A stretch of DNA of 64,000 bases from Tenrec ecaudatus (GCF_050624435.1 NC_134539.1:122185525-122249524); one strand, 5' to 3'. Positions 9,911-21,260 are shown, counted from the first letter of the stretch. Numbers and translations: made by a program. Notes: a model not told the origin generated them from the sequence alone.

Positions 9911-10955
9911 TCGCTTCAGTAATTATTAACAGTTTAATCACAGGATTATTGTGGCGTCCAAATGGTAGAATGACCGTAAAAAATATGTTCAAATTGTTCC
10001 GGAATCTTCTAGTGGAACTCTCTCTGCCGATGCCTCCCTTCACTACCGATCCAGAATCCCATGAGTCAGTAGATATTTTAAAAACAATCTAATCCCGCAC
10101 CTGCTCCTGCCGCCCCCGACCTCACACCCAACGTCAGAAGCGAATGTCTCCCTTTCAGGGTTTTCACTTTAAAGCCCATGGATTCCGAGAGGTGTATGGG
10201 TGACGTTTCAGGAATTCTCGACTCCGTACAAACTGTGTGTGTGAACCTTCTAACAGAGTCCAAAACTCCTAGCAAATTACCAAAAGGAGTCTAATGGCAA
10301 AATTAAGTAATTCATGACTAAGAACCACCAGTATCCAGGTTATAACCGGGAGAGAACTATGAGGTTTTCTATGTCCGTAAGAAGTTACAGTCTCGGAAGC
10401 CCATAAAAATTATACTCTTGTCCTACAAAGTCGCCTTGAGTCGAAATCGATCAGCTGTGTCAATGAATGCAACCATCAGCCAGTTTGTTTACGGCGACTG
10501 GCTTATTTCTGTATACTGGAAGCTAAGTGACCAGAATGTAAAATAGCAGCAGGATCGGTTTCAGTGGAGCTCGCAGGCCAGAAACTTAACCCTTGTGTTA
10601 TGCTTGTGAAAATGCGCTTCTGGGTAGGTTTCAACCACAACCTTCCAGTGAGTAGTTGAGTCCTTAGCCTTTTGCACCCGCCAAAGATTCCTCTCAGTAC
10701 TCTGAAGTTTATCCACCAGCTACTGCCTCCTTTGCAACATTTATTTTCTCACGAATTTTTTATCTTCCCTGGGTAACACTGTTAAAATGGGAGTTTCTCT
10801 GAACTTCTAACCCATATTAAGATTACACAGATGTCAGGATTTGGGGACATTCAGAGAGGATTTCTTTGGAGTGACCTCTGCTGAAAACTACCTTCCCTCT
10901 TAGAATGTATCAACTTTCTTAATCCTAGTGGGAGAAGATAAAATTATACTTTTCA
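9911..10955. other. Intergenic unique sequence
   Basis: No gene, RNA or recognisable repeat was found. GC content falls away from the CpG island, and short open frames here have no recognisable protein. Confidence 0.6.
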
Positions 10956-11185
10956 AATAAAAAACCAACTCACTGCCAGCAAGTCTATTCTGAATCATTG
11001 CAATCCTATTTTGGGTTTCCAAGACTATAAATTTTTTTTTTTGGGGGGGGGGAGTTTTGTTGTTGTTGTCATTGCTTTGTTTTGTTTTTTCCAAGACTGT
11101 AAATCTTAATGGGAGCAGACAGCTTCATCTTTCTCTCCTGAAACTGGTTCTTCATGTTGACCTATCGTTTCACTGAAAATTGAAC
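10956..11185 (-). mobile_element. AfroSINE, antisense, with a 56-base insertion
   Basis: Antisense SINE tail and middle (CCAACTCACTGCCAGCAAGT, GGGTTTCCAAGACTATAAAT) are interrupted by a T/G-rich run and then resume (CCAAGACTGTAAATC, TTCATCTTTCTCTCC). The 16-base segment TTCCAAGACT(A/G)TAAAT occurs on both sides of the interruption (11017-11032 and 11089-11104). Confidence 0.7.
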
Positions 11186-11299
11186 CATGCACGTGTGCCT
11201 GTTTCCACACCAGAAAGTGATTAAGGACCACAATCTCAGGCTTGACCATTCCACCAGTTTCTATCCAACCAGTAAGCCTAGGATGTTTTTTTTTTAATG

Positions 11300-12425
11300 A
11301 TTTTGGGTTTTGTTCCATATTTTTCATGTATCCAGGACCCTCTAATGTGATCCCTTTAAGAGATGGTGGTACTGGTAGTCAGTCACAATCCAGTTCTGGT
11401 CTCAGGGTAACAGAGACTGATGTTCACCTAGGCCTAGTCCATTATTCTATTGGATTCATTTTTTCAGTATGTCTTCAATTTTATTCACTCTTCTTTCCTC
11501 CATATGGGGAGACACCAATATTTGCACCTTCGATGGCTACTTACAAGCTCTTCAAACTCCGATTGCTGCTCACCAAAATAGAACCTGGACTTCAGTGTCC
11601 CCAAGACCATGGTCCTGAGCCCCCAGGCCCAGTGGCTCCTTTGCTCAGGGTGTTTGGTTATGTCTGGGAATTTCTTATAACTTTGCCCCTTGAATGTTCC
11701 ACCACATTCTTGCATGTTTTCCACATCGGTGAATGCATATGCACAAACATCCTCTGTTGAACCTTTATCTGTGAGTCTACTCACACTCCCCTACCACAGC
11801 CTGCATGTCGACATATAACAGTATGCACCTCTGTTGCCTGGAAGCCTTGCACTGCTCCCGTGTCTTCCCTGCCTCCACCAACTCCCTCTTACTATATACT
11901 GGCCTTCCACTTCCCCCAAGTCAGCACATGCACACCTTCTAGTCAGTCATTTACCCTCCTTTCCTTTCCCATGCCTAGTAGCCATTCAAAAGTGTTTTCG
12001 TGTGAAAACCTTGAATTTGCAATAGTGGTCTCCTCTGTGAGGATCGTGGTCGTTTTGTACTGGGCTACTTTCACTCAGCATACTGTCCTTCCATGTTAAG
12101 CAATGCTTCACAGACTTATCATTAGTCTTTATCGTGGTACTCCACTGTGTATATGTGTCATGATTTATCCATTCTCCCAGTGATAGGCACTGAGGTTGTT
12201 TCCATCTTTTGGGCTATTGATGTCCATGGGTATGCATTTATCGGTGTCATGACTCATTTCTCTATGATTTCGAGCAGTAGAGGAATTACTGGTTCATATG
12301 GTATTTCTAGTTCCAACATCTAAAGGGAGTGCCATATAATTTCCCACCATTGTCTTTTGGTTTCTAGTAGTGTTCTATAGATTTCTTTGTACTGGTCTTT
12401 TGTCAGATTTATTTCCCACATATGA
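11300..12425 (-). mobile_element. L1 fragment, antisense (3' part)
   Basis: Reverse-complement L1 3' sequence can be followed: TGGGCTACTTTCACTCAGCA, GGTTGTTTCCATCTTTTGGG, GTAGAGGAATTACTGGTTCA, ending near CCACATATGAAATAG. These are the classic antisense phrases of the ORF2 3' end and 3' UTR of mammalian L1. No intact frame remains. Confidence 0.75.
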
Positions 12426-13680
12426 AATAGAATCTTTTTGTTCTCGTGTGCCTTCCTCCCTTTCCATTTCTTGGGTCCTAGAAATGTCAGAAACCGACGT
12501 TTGCTCCTATCGGGAAAAGGAGCGGAAGCCACTATTTCCATCCCTGACTTACGTCCTCCTGCAGGTTTTGATTAGTAAGGAAAATTGAGGTTTTGATTGG
12601 TATTTGGGGTTTAATTATTTTGTTACTATGTGCCATGAAACAAGTGACCAGAAAAGCCCTAATGCTGCCCCAGAACTAGTTGGACAGAATACATTTATAA
12701 AGATATGGGAGACAAAAGTGAAGATGCTTTACATTTGCAATCTGAACTCCTTCATGCTTCACACAAGGGTCCCACCTCCTAGAACATAAGCTTGATGACA
12801 ACTGGGACGATGTTTTATTGCCTGTATGTTTTTAATATCAGTGCTTGCCAAAAGACATGCATTTCATCAATTTGCCAAATGAGGGACTATGGAGAAGAGA
12901 TAGAGTTGCCATATTTACCAAATGAAATTCAGAGTGCACAGTTAAATTTGAATTTCAGGTAAACTATGATTATTTAGGGTAACTATGCTACATGCAATAT
13001 TTTATAATATTAATACTCAGATTTTTTAAATGATCTAATGTATATGTGTGTGTTTTTACAGAGGGAGATAGGAATTCGATGAGCTTTATCTGAAGTTAAG
13101 CGTGAGATTATTCCTAAAGTGAATGAAAATTTTACATGGAGATTTGAGGGAAGTAGCAATGTTTTGGAATAATAGTAAAGATAAAAGAAGAAAGCTCACT
13201 AAATTCATTTTTAAAAGCTTAGGACTCCATGGGAAGATTCTAAGCTAAGAGTTCTTCCTTACCAAATCAGGCCTCCCACACCACTCCTGACAGTTTCATC
13301 AAATGTGAGCTTCCCCCTTCAGAATGGCTTTCATTCCCTTCTCCCAACCCTTCGTACACCAGTGACTCCTCCTACAGCCCTACAACGATAGTCTACCTCA
13401 CCAATGCATCACTCCATTTAGGTCCGGTGCCAACTTTCTGAATCCAGTAGTAAAATGTATGAGGTGCATGTTCTTTCAAGGGGCCCAGGAGTTCCCTTGT
13501 TCTCCTCAGTCAGTAACCTTCCAGAGTTAATCACTATTCTGATATCTCACAGTTGATTATAAAATAATGCTTATTAATTATTCTTTTTTTTTTGCACATG
13601 TGAAACTGGCAACTCCTTTGCTTCAGTAAAACTTTTATATCGACCCTTAGTAACATTCAGTTTCGAGTACATATTAGCTG
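12426..13680. other. Intergenic sequence, no gene seen
   Basis: AT-rich unique sequence; short open frames only. A possible mariner-terminus match (GGAAAGTCCATAGAAAAATG) begins at about 13690. Confidence 0.55.
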
Positions 13681-13894
13681 CCGGAAATACAAGTGGACTT
13701 CAGGAAAGTCCATAGAAAAATGAAACTAATGAAAGAAAGAAAGAGAAAAATGCTTTTAAAATGATAAGATTGCATTTGATGTATTGGTCCAAAAAAAGTG
13801 TGTGAATTGTTGAATGTAAAACTAATCATCTTTTCTGTAAAATTTTTCCCTACTTCACAGTTTTAAAACTTTTAATGACATTAAAAGGTATATC

Positions 13895-15175
13895 TGTATA
13901 AAAGCTTTATTTCTTAAAAAAATAAAAAAATTAAAAAAAATAAAAGCTTTATTTCTCAACATAAGTTCCATCAAGATCAAGATACTTTTGTAAGCAATGA
14001 TACCATCTAGTCTCTACCTGAAGAATCAAGGGTCCTGTGGACTTAGCCATGTCAATCAGGCTTTTTTACATTATTAACTGAAGAGAAATCAGTGTCTTTT
14101 AAAGTGTTTCTTTTTAAGTTTAGGAAATAAAAAGAAATCAGAAGGAGCCAAATTGGGACTATAAGATGGATACCTAATGGTTTCTCATGCAAGTTCTCAT
14201 TAAATTGTTCTTGTTTAATGAGAGGAATGAGTGAGCAGGAGAAGGACTCTGGTGAAGTTTTCCTGGGAGTTTTTTTCGGCTAAAACTTTAACTTTTTTTG
14301 GAAATGTTAATTATTTTATTTTTTAAATTTTTAAAAAACAATTTATTAGGGGCTCATACAATTCTTATCACAGTCCATATATATACATACATCAATTGTA
14401 TAAAGCACATCTGTACATTCTTTGCCCTAATCATTTTTTTTCTCCTCTTTTCTTTTTTTACATTTTATTAGGGACTTATACAACTCTTATCACAATCCAT
14501 ACATATAGATACATCAATTGTATAAAGCACATCCATACATTCCCTGCCCCAATCATTCTCAAAGCATTTGCTCTCCACTTAAGCCCTTTGCATCAGGTCC
14601 TCTAACTTTAACTTTTGGAGGGAAAAAACGCTTGTAATAAGAGATGCTTTAGTTTTGGCTTCTCCAGAAAGCCAACAAACTGCCCTCAGCATCCACAGAC
14701 ACCATTGCCCCACATGTCCACCTTTACTTTACCGGCACCGCTGCCACCCCGTGGAGCCATTGCTTTGTCTTCAAGATTGAGCTGCACAGTGGTGTAGTGT
14801 CTCACCTTCTGCTACAGTTCTTCGGAGAAATGCCTCAGATCTTGATTAAAACGTCCATTGAAAGCTCTGCTCTTGTCTGAAGCTGATCGAGGCACAGCAG
14901 TTTGGGGGCGATGGAAATTTTGCTCAACTTTTTTAGTAAGAATTACTTCAGCTGAGGCAATGAGAGGGCAATGGCGTTGCCTATTGTTTCTGCTATTGTA
15001 TTCCTCTGTAGTTAGCATATGCACAGATTGCTTCCTCAGAAATTGATGTAGATGGTCTGCTACGGGGCGGTATAGTCAACATCTTCTCCTCCCTTCTTAA
15101 AAGGAGATTTTTGTGAAATGCTGATTCCTTTAGGGCATTGTCCCCATAAACTTTTCATAAAGCATCAATAATTTC
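13895..15175 (-). mobile_element. mariner transposon fossil, antisense
   Basis: The minus strand carries a decayed mariner transposase. Its C-terminal end is readable as KYLDLDGTYVEK followed by a stop (complement of about 13940-13985). Phrases from the same family follow to about 15080. An L1-tail dimer with its own target-site duplication is inserted at about 14297-14603. A second, sense-strand copy of this family is at 54.3-54.7 kb. Termini were not pinned down and the gene is dead. Confidence 0.7.
14297..14603 (-). mobile_element. Dimeric L1-tail retroposon, copy 2
   Basis: Read on the minus strand, this is a left L1 3' unit (GAGGACCTGATGCAAAGGGC, ending CCTAATAAAATGT), the A-rich linker containing AAAGAAAAGAGGAGAAA, and a right unit beginning TGATTAGGGCAAAGA and ending GATAAGAATTGTAT, CCTAATAAATTGTT. 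The flanking 13-base duplication AACTTTAACTTTT (14284-14296 and 14604-14616) marks one insertion event. The junction and diagnostic bases match copy 1 at 5674-5979. Confidence 0.8.
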
Positions 15176-15209
15176 ACCATTCTCTCAACCTTTCCCATAC
15201 GTGGGCTGT

Positions 15210-15355
15210 TTAAATTGAGTTGATTTGGACTCGTGGTTCCCTGAGCAGGGCTCCTGGGAAGGTAACTCTTGACCTCCTCTTCCCCAGTGGAACTCTTGGC
15301 GGGTTGACTGGTTGACCTTGTGGGTAACAGTCCAAGGCCCAGTCACCAGCATCAC
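15210..15355 (-). mobile_element. AfroSINE, antisense, diverged
   Basis: Antisense SINE order: GAGTTGATTTGGACTCGTGG, then CCTCCTCTTCCCCAGTGGAA, then GGTTGACCTTGTGGGTAACA. It interrupts or abuts the mariner fossil. Confidence 0.6.
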
Positions 15356-15990
15356 CACAACTTTTTGTATGCCACAGTACACGTATTGTGGTACAGAGAA
15401 TTTCTGAAAGGAATGCATAGATTTTTCACAAAACACTTTCTATTCTGTGAACTTTTGAATACTTTCAATAATTTCTGTTTTACAGGCTGTAAGGCTCCCC
15501 CCCCAAAAAATATTTTTTTCCACATTTCTTCTAAAAGTTTCCTCATTCTTTTTAAATGGTAAGTTTAGCCTGTAAAGTAGTTTAACAAAAATATTACAGC
15601 TTTTAAGGTAATCATTGTTTTCTGCAGAGGAGGGCAGTTGACATCTGAAACATACTAGTTTATACCAGAATCTTTTCAAAACAAAATATTTACCATCTTA
15701 CCATGAAGAAAACAAAACATTGGCTTCCCCAGTTTTTTCACTCAATATATCTGCTTTCTACATACTTAGGACAAAGAATGATCTCAATTTCTGATGGACT
15801 GAGGGGGAAAAACAGTTGATTGGTCCTGATCTGAAATGTTTCCTTTTTCATCAAAAAGCCTTCACTAATTTGCTTGGACAGTTAGTAATGCAGCTTACAA
15901 ATAAGTGCAGCTGAACAGTGTGACTTGGAAGCGCATTTAAATTGTAAGAATGCATACGGAATCCAGGAACAGCAATGGGTTTAGCGATAG
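15356..15990. other. Intergenic sequence, possible mariner remainder
   Basis: The part nearest 15356-15560 may be the transposase N-terminal region of the mariner fossil. The rest shows nothing recognisable. Confidence 0.35.
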
Positions 15991-15994
15991 CACA

Positions 15995-16312
15995 AGAGTA
16001 GAGGAAGGTGGGGAGGAAGGGGGAACCGATCGCTATGATCGACACTACCACACACACCCCTCCAGGGAGGGGAACAACAGAAACCATAGGGAAGGGAGAC
16101 AGCAGTCGGTGTAAGATATGAAAATAATAATTTATCAAGGGGATCACGAGTGTTTGCGGGGAGAGGAGCTGATACTAATGGCTCCATAGACAGTGAATGT
16201 CTAGAAAAGAATGATGGCAACATATATACAAATATGCTTGATACAATTGATATATGGATTGTTATAAGAGTTGTAAGAGCCCCCAATAAAATGATCTTTT
16301 AATAATAAACAA
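15995..16312 (+). mobile_element. L1 3' UTR and tail
   Basis: The G-rich L1 3' UTR (GGAGGGGAACAACAGA-like phrases, ATGAAAATAATAATTTATCA) leads to the standard tail (GGATTGTTATAAGAGTTGTA, CCCCCAATAAAATGATCT). It is 5'-truncated. Confidence 0.8.
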
Positions 16313-16489
16313 ATAGTAAGAATAGCTGTAAAGAGTCCTGAGGAAGGGGAAACAGTGAAATGTTACTTTTCATACATTTCAATCTTGAGGCACAAGGGTG
16401 TCCGACTAATCAGAAGTAAGTTATCCAGCACAATAACCACCCTAGTGCGACACTCAATCAGGCAGGTTGGGGAGCCTCTCCCATCCTTG

Positions 16490-16595
16490 TAGCAGATGAG
16501 TCTCCACAAGCAACTGAGGGCCACAGACACTGAGGGCCACGCACCCAGGCCCGCAGAGGCAGGAAGCGCAGCCATCACGGGCCCTGCAAGCACTG

Positions 16596-16681
<86 letters not shown>

Positions 16682-16915
16682 AACGACCAGGCTGGGCAGG
16701 GGCTAGACCCGCAGCAGCGCATCCCGAGGGGCGTCCTACAAGCCATTTCCCAGTTGGTGCAAGCAGTCTGGTCAGGGGGCGGCCAGGTTGGGGGGCTGAG
16801 CCAGCAGCGCCCCAACGCCCCCGGGGCTCAGCTCATCCTGGGTGCGGGCCTTGTGCGGGTGCAGCCCATGGACCCGCAGAGCCCGCACACCCCGCCGCGC
16901 CCCTGGGCTTAGCTC
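16490..16915. other. GC-rich block around a TG repeat, unidentified
   Basis: About 110 bases before and 235 bases after the TG microsatellite are GC-rich and contain CpGs, in contrast to the AT-rich neighbours. A plus-strand frame is open to a stop at about 16910 and includes QQRIPRGVLQAISQLVQAVW and RPNAPGAQLILGAGL, but I cannot match it to a protein. It could be a retrocopy fragment, an isolated CpG island or an unknown repeat. Confidence 0.4.
16598..16679. repeat. (TG)n microsatellite, about 41 units
   Basis: An uninterrupted GTGTGT run of about 82 bases, the longest simple repeat in the window. Its lack of interruptions suggests high length variability. Confidence 0.97.
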
Positions 16916-17244
16916 TCCCTCCAATTTTCCTCATTCATCTCATAGACTCGGCACTGGGGGGCATCCATAAACTCCAGTTCCTGCCCTCATGGAGATTATA
17001 ATGTAGTGCTCATTTTAATTCTATATAGATAGGTCAATTTGCCTATGTCAAGATAAAATTTAAGTTCAACTGATAGTGGAATGGTTTTAGCCAGCATATT
17101 TTTCCAAAACTCTAAAGGAGAAAACAATTTTCAGCATATAACTTTCATATAAACTTTGGAAATAGATTTTTCAGTTAGCAAATTAATAGCCTTCAGCCTG
17201 TCTCATTTATTCATCCAGAATTCCAAGATTATAGCTAAAGTTAA
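16916..17244. other. Intergenic sequence, no gene seen
   Basis: Contains a phrase typical of old interspersed repeats (TGCCCTCATGGAGATTATAA) near 16982 but no assignable element. Confidence 0.4.
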
Positions 17245-17572
17245 CAAATTTGACAGTGAAGTCAACCTTTGCTGGAAACAAAGAGAGCTTAAAGCACTCA
17301 CTGATGAAGACCAACTACTACGACTTTCAGTATGGATTACACCTCAACAGAAGGAACTCAAAAAGCCTTACCACACATAGCAAGCATTATGATAAATGTA
17401 AAAAGATGGAAATGGAGAAGGCTGTCATTTTTCTTGGTTCTGAAATCAATATCCTGAAGCAACAGTTGGAAAACCAAACATATTGCTGTGGCAAATGTGC
17501 TCGGCAAGCCCTATTTAAAATACTGCAGAGCAAGGATGCCATTTTGAAGACTAAGCCATGATGTGTTCAGTG
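17245..17572 (+). mobile_element. RTE LINE fragment, sense
   Basis: The phrases TTTCAGTATGGATTACACCT and GCAAGGATGCCATTTTGAAG match the 3' part of the afrotherian RTE (BovB-like) reverse-transcriptase ORF, also seen at 58.3 kb. The 103-residue open frame in this stretch is therefore transposon-derived and not a gene. Confidence 0.7.
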
Positions 17573-17755
17573 ACTTGAGCGGCCGTGGCGTATGCATTAG
17601 GCTGCACACGGCAAGGTCGGCAGCTCTAACTCACCAGCTGCCCCATGGGAGAAAGTCACAGGGGCCGTTCTACTTTGTTCTCTGGGGTCACTGTGAGTGA
17701 CAGTAAGTCATATGTGTGGGAAAGCTGGACAATAAATAAGGAAGCTGGAAATATA
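17573..17755 (+). mobile_element. AfroSINE
   Basis: Sense head (GGCCGTGGCGTATGCATTAG, GGTCGGCAGCTCTAACTCAC) and partial tail (GGGGCCGTTCTACTTTGTTC). It directly follows the RTE fragment. Confidence 0.75.
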
Positions 17756-18214
17756 ATTTACTTTGAGCAATGGTGTTGGTGATGACTATCAACTGTACCA
17801 GGGGTTAAACTCAATTCAAACGCTGACCATTTGGTGCAACAGGCAAAATTCACACGGGCCACATCACATTTACAAATGTTGTTAAATTCATATTTTGAAG
17901 TGAGGATTCAGGAATATGGACAGGATAAATAAAACACTATATAATTGCTTTTATTTAAACATTTATTTTATTTCATGTATTTATAAAACTAAAATTATTC
18001 TTTTGGCCCGGAAACTTGCCAGCGCTTTCCTCCTAGTTTTCACTTACCTCTTAAGTTATTACCAGAAAATATAACAAAGTAACTAATAAAAAACACAAAA
18101 TGTTGGACAGCTGACAAATGTGATGCACGATCATAATGGCTTCCCTCTAAAAATGTTAACTAGCACTGCTACTAGTTAAGATTCATAACAGCATAATCCA
18201 GAATGCTCTTAACC
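17756..18214. other. Intergenic sequence, no gene seen
   Basis: AT-rich; no feature recognised. Confidence 0.5.
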
Positions 18215-19300
18215 TTTTCATTATTGGGATGTTCGTAGGTTTCATCATTGATAACCTGCACCCTGACTGGTTAGTCTCCTCCCCACAAGCCTTCTGAAAG
18301 GGGGTGTCCAGTTGCCTACAGATGGGTTTTGAGTCTCCACTCTGCACTCACCCTCATTTACGATATTATTTTTGTTCTTTGATGCCTGATACCTGATTCC
18401 TTTGACACCTCGTGGTCACACAGGCTGGTGTGCTTCTTTCATGTGGGCTTTGTTGCTTCTGAGCTAGGTGGCCACTTGTTTATCTTCAAGCCTTTAAGTC
18501 TCCAGACACTGTATCTTTTGATAGCCGGGCACCATCAGCTTTTTTTCACCACATTTGTTTATGCACACATTTGTCTTCAGTGAACATATCGGGAAGATGG
18601 GCACCCATTGATTTGATTATTTGTTCTTTGATGCCTGATACCTGGTCCATTCGACACCTCATGGTCACACAGGCTGGTGTGCTTCTTTCATGTGGGCTTT
18701 GTTGCTTCTGAGCTAGGTGGCCACTTGTTTATCTTCAAGCCTTTAAGTCTCCAGACACTGTATCTTTTGATAGACGGGCACCATCAGTTTTCTTCACATT
18801 TGCGTATGCACACATTTGTCTTCAGTGATCGTGTAGGGAAGGTGTGCATCATAGAAGGCCAATTTAATAGAACAAAGTGTTCTTGCATTGAGTAAGTACT
18901 TGAATGGAGGTCCAATGTCCATCTGCTGCCTTAATACTAAACCTATAAATATATGCATGTAGATCTATTTCCCCACCATCCTATATAAATATATTTACAT
19001 ATGTACATGTCTGTATTTAGACTCTATAAATACCCTTTGACTCCTAGTTCTTTCCTCTATTTCCTTTTACTTTCCTCTTGTCCCACTATCATACTCTGCC
19101 TTTATTTGGGTTTCATTAATTTCAGTTACATTGCCCTTCCTGATTCCCTACCAGGCCTCTCACACCCTCCTTGCCACTAATTTTGGATCACTTGTTGCTT
19201 CCTTGTCCCTGAGTTAACACCACCTCCTTTTCCCTGCCTCCCCCTCTAAGTGCTATTTTCTTCATAACATTTTTGCTATTTCCATTTGATTTCAGAGCAT
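18215..19300 (-). mobile_element. L1 3' UTR, antisense, with internal tandem duplication
   Basis: This is the complement of the L1 3' UTR also present at 20341-21260. A segment starting TTGTTCTTTGATGCCTGATA occurs at 18372 and again at 18621, and both copies continue with near identity for over 200 bases, so the unit is tandemly duplicated with a period of 249 bases. The outer, more 5' L1 region extends to about 19300. Confidence 0.75.
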
Positions 19301-19374
19301 CTGGGGCCACAAAAAATTACCTAGGGAGCCCACATGCAGACTGCGGGCCGACAGTTTGACACCCCTAACTAAAC

Positions 19375-19560
19375 CACGCAGAAGACCTGATGGTGCTGTA
19401 GGGTAAGCGTCAGACTGTTAACCACAGGTTGGAGGTTCAAACTCATTAGCTGTTTTGCAAAAAGATGAACTTTGTGCTCCTGTAAAGATTTTTAGCTTCT
19501 GGAACCCTTGTATATAAGGGGGAACCAGTTGATGGCAGTGGATTGGGTATAGAGAACACA
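19375..19560 (+). mobile_element. AfroSINE
   Basis: Sense copy: CTGATGGTGCTGTAGGGTAA, GGTTGGAGGTTCAAACTCAT, ending GTTGATGGCAGTGGATTGGG. Confidence 0.8.
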
Positions 19561-19629
19561 GACAACCTAATTAAAATTTTTAAAAAGGTTGTGCTAATGA
19601 GCCTTTTAGTCTGCTGCCCCTGGGCTAAC

Positions 19630-19765
19630 TTTCTATTCCTGTTGACATCTAGTTGATTCTGATTCATGACAACTCTGTATTATAGAGTAGAATTTTACCA
19701 GTGGGTTTTCTTACAAATCAGGCCTTTCTCACAGATCGTTCTTTTTAAACCACCAACCTAACATA
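19630..19765 (-). mobile_element. AfroSINE fragment, antisense
   Basis: Antisense tail and middle: GTTGATTCTGATTCATGACA, TATAGAGTAGAATTTTACCA. It is diverged. Confidence 0.65.
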
Positions 19766-20107
19766 ACATAAGTTAGCAGTCAAGTGCAAGCACCACCTAT
19801 AGACCTTATATATAGGAATATCAATTTTAAAAGTATAGCTCAAATGGTAAATAATCTTATAAATTAGTTCTAGCATTCAGTTGCTTATAAATCACAGAGC
19901 CTCTGGTTATCAAAGCAGTATGGTGCACTTTTTCATGATTAGAACATAGTTGAGATAAATTTTAAGGCCAATATGGAATTGAACCCTATTTCCATTTCTT
20001 GCCACACAAGATATATCTCATCCATTCTATGATAACTTATTTTTTCACACTTGAAATCTCTCAAGTTACAACTATATGTTACATTGTGTTTGATGACATT
20101 TTAAAAC

Positions 20108-20312
20108 TACTGAGCACTGGTGGCACAGCGGGTCATGCTTGGGCCACTGACCATAAGGTCAGCAGTTTGAATCCACCGTTGCTTCATGGAGAAAGATGAA
20201 GCTTTCGGATCCTCTAAGATTTAGAGCCTGAGAAATCCAAAAGGATAGTTCTGCTCTGTCATATAGGGTGGGTGTGAGTCAGAATTGACTCAATGGCTGT
20301 GAATTTTGAGTG
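20108..20312 (+). mobile_element. AfroSINE
   Basis: A well-preserved sense copy: GAGCACTGGTGGCACAGCGG, GGTCAGCAGTTTGAATCCAC, GGAGAAAGATGAAGC, then GTCAGAATTGACTCAATGGC. Confidence 0.9.
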
Positions 20313-20340
20313 CTTAAGAGTTGATGAAAATGTAATTTCT

Positions 20341-21260
20341 AAGATAAACAAATGGCCATCCAGCTGAGAAACAACAAAACCCACATGCAAGAAGCACACC
20401 AACCTATCCCAACACAATCGCTGAAAACAAAGTGGTTGCATAAGTAATGTGGTGAAGAAAGCTGATTGTGCCCGGCTATCAAAAGACATAGTCTGGGGTC
20501 CTAGAGGCTTGAAGATAAACAAGCGGCCATCTAGCTCAGAACAAAGCCCACATGGAAGAAGCACACCAGCCTGTGTGATCACAATGTGTCGATGGGATCA
20601 GGTATCAGGCATCAACAAACAAAAAATAATAGCATTGTGAATGAGGGGGAGTGCGGAGTGGGGACCCAGGGCAATTAGACATCCCCTTGCAGAAGGGCCA
20701 CGGGGAGAAGACAAGCCAGTCAGGGTGCAGTGTAACACTGATGATACAATTTTCCTCTAGTTCTTGAATGCGTCCTCCCCCCCACTATCATGATCCCAAT
20801 TCTACCTGACAAATCTGACTGGACCAGAGGATGTACACTGGTACAGATAGGAACTGAAAACACAGGGAATCCAGGACAGATGAACCCCTCAGGACCAGTG
20901 GTGAGAGTGGCGATACTAGGAGGGAGGAGGGAAAGTGAGGGGAAAAGGGGGAACAGATTACAAGGATCTACATATAACCTCCTCCCTGGGGGACAGACAG
21001 CAGAGAAGTGGGTGAAGGGAGACGTCGGATGGTATATGACAAAATAATAATTCATAAACTATCAAGGGTTCATGGGGGGAGGGGGCAGGGTAGGGAGGGG
21101 AAAAACAAGGAGGTGATACCGAGGACTCAAGTAGAAAGCAAATGCTTTGAGAATGATGAGGGAAACAATTGTACAAAAGTACTTGACACAATGGATGGAA
21201 GGATGGATTGTGTTAAGAGTTGTACCAGCCCCCAATAAAAAAAAATTTTTTTTAAAGAAA
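20341..21260 (+). mobile_element. 5'-truncated L1 (3' UTR and tail) with TSD
   Basis: L1 3' UTR from AAGATAAACAAATGGCCATC to CCCCCAATAAAAAAA. The flanks carry a target-site duplication, GAAAATGTAATTTCT at 20326-20340 and GAAAAGTGTAATTTCT at 21261-21276. Near the start, the segment GATAAACAA(A/G)(T/C)GGCCATC occurs twice, about 170 bases apart, in line with the duplicated 3' UTR at 18.4-18.85 kb. Confidence 0.85.

Noticed and set aside
9623-10092. Plus-strand open frames of 99 and 153 residues in the CpG island
   Set aside because: Long GC-rich frames lacking stop codons are expected by chance; Arg/Ala/Pro-rich composition and no recognised domain.
16496-17001. Open frames with long Cys-Val or Thr-His repeats on both strands
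   Set aside because: They are translations of the TG microsatellite; frame openness is produced by the repeat.
17250-17561. 103-residue plus-strand open frame
   Set aside because: The nucleotide sequence matches RTE LINE phrases, so it is transposon debris and not a gene.
20720-21055. 111-residue minus-strand frame with many prolines
   Set aside because: It is antisense to the G-rich L1 3' UTR.
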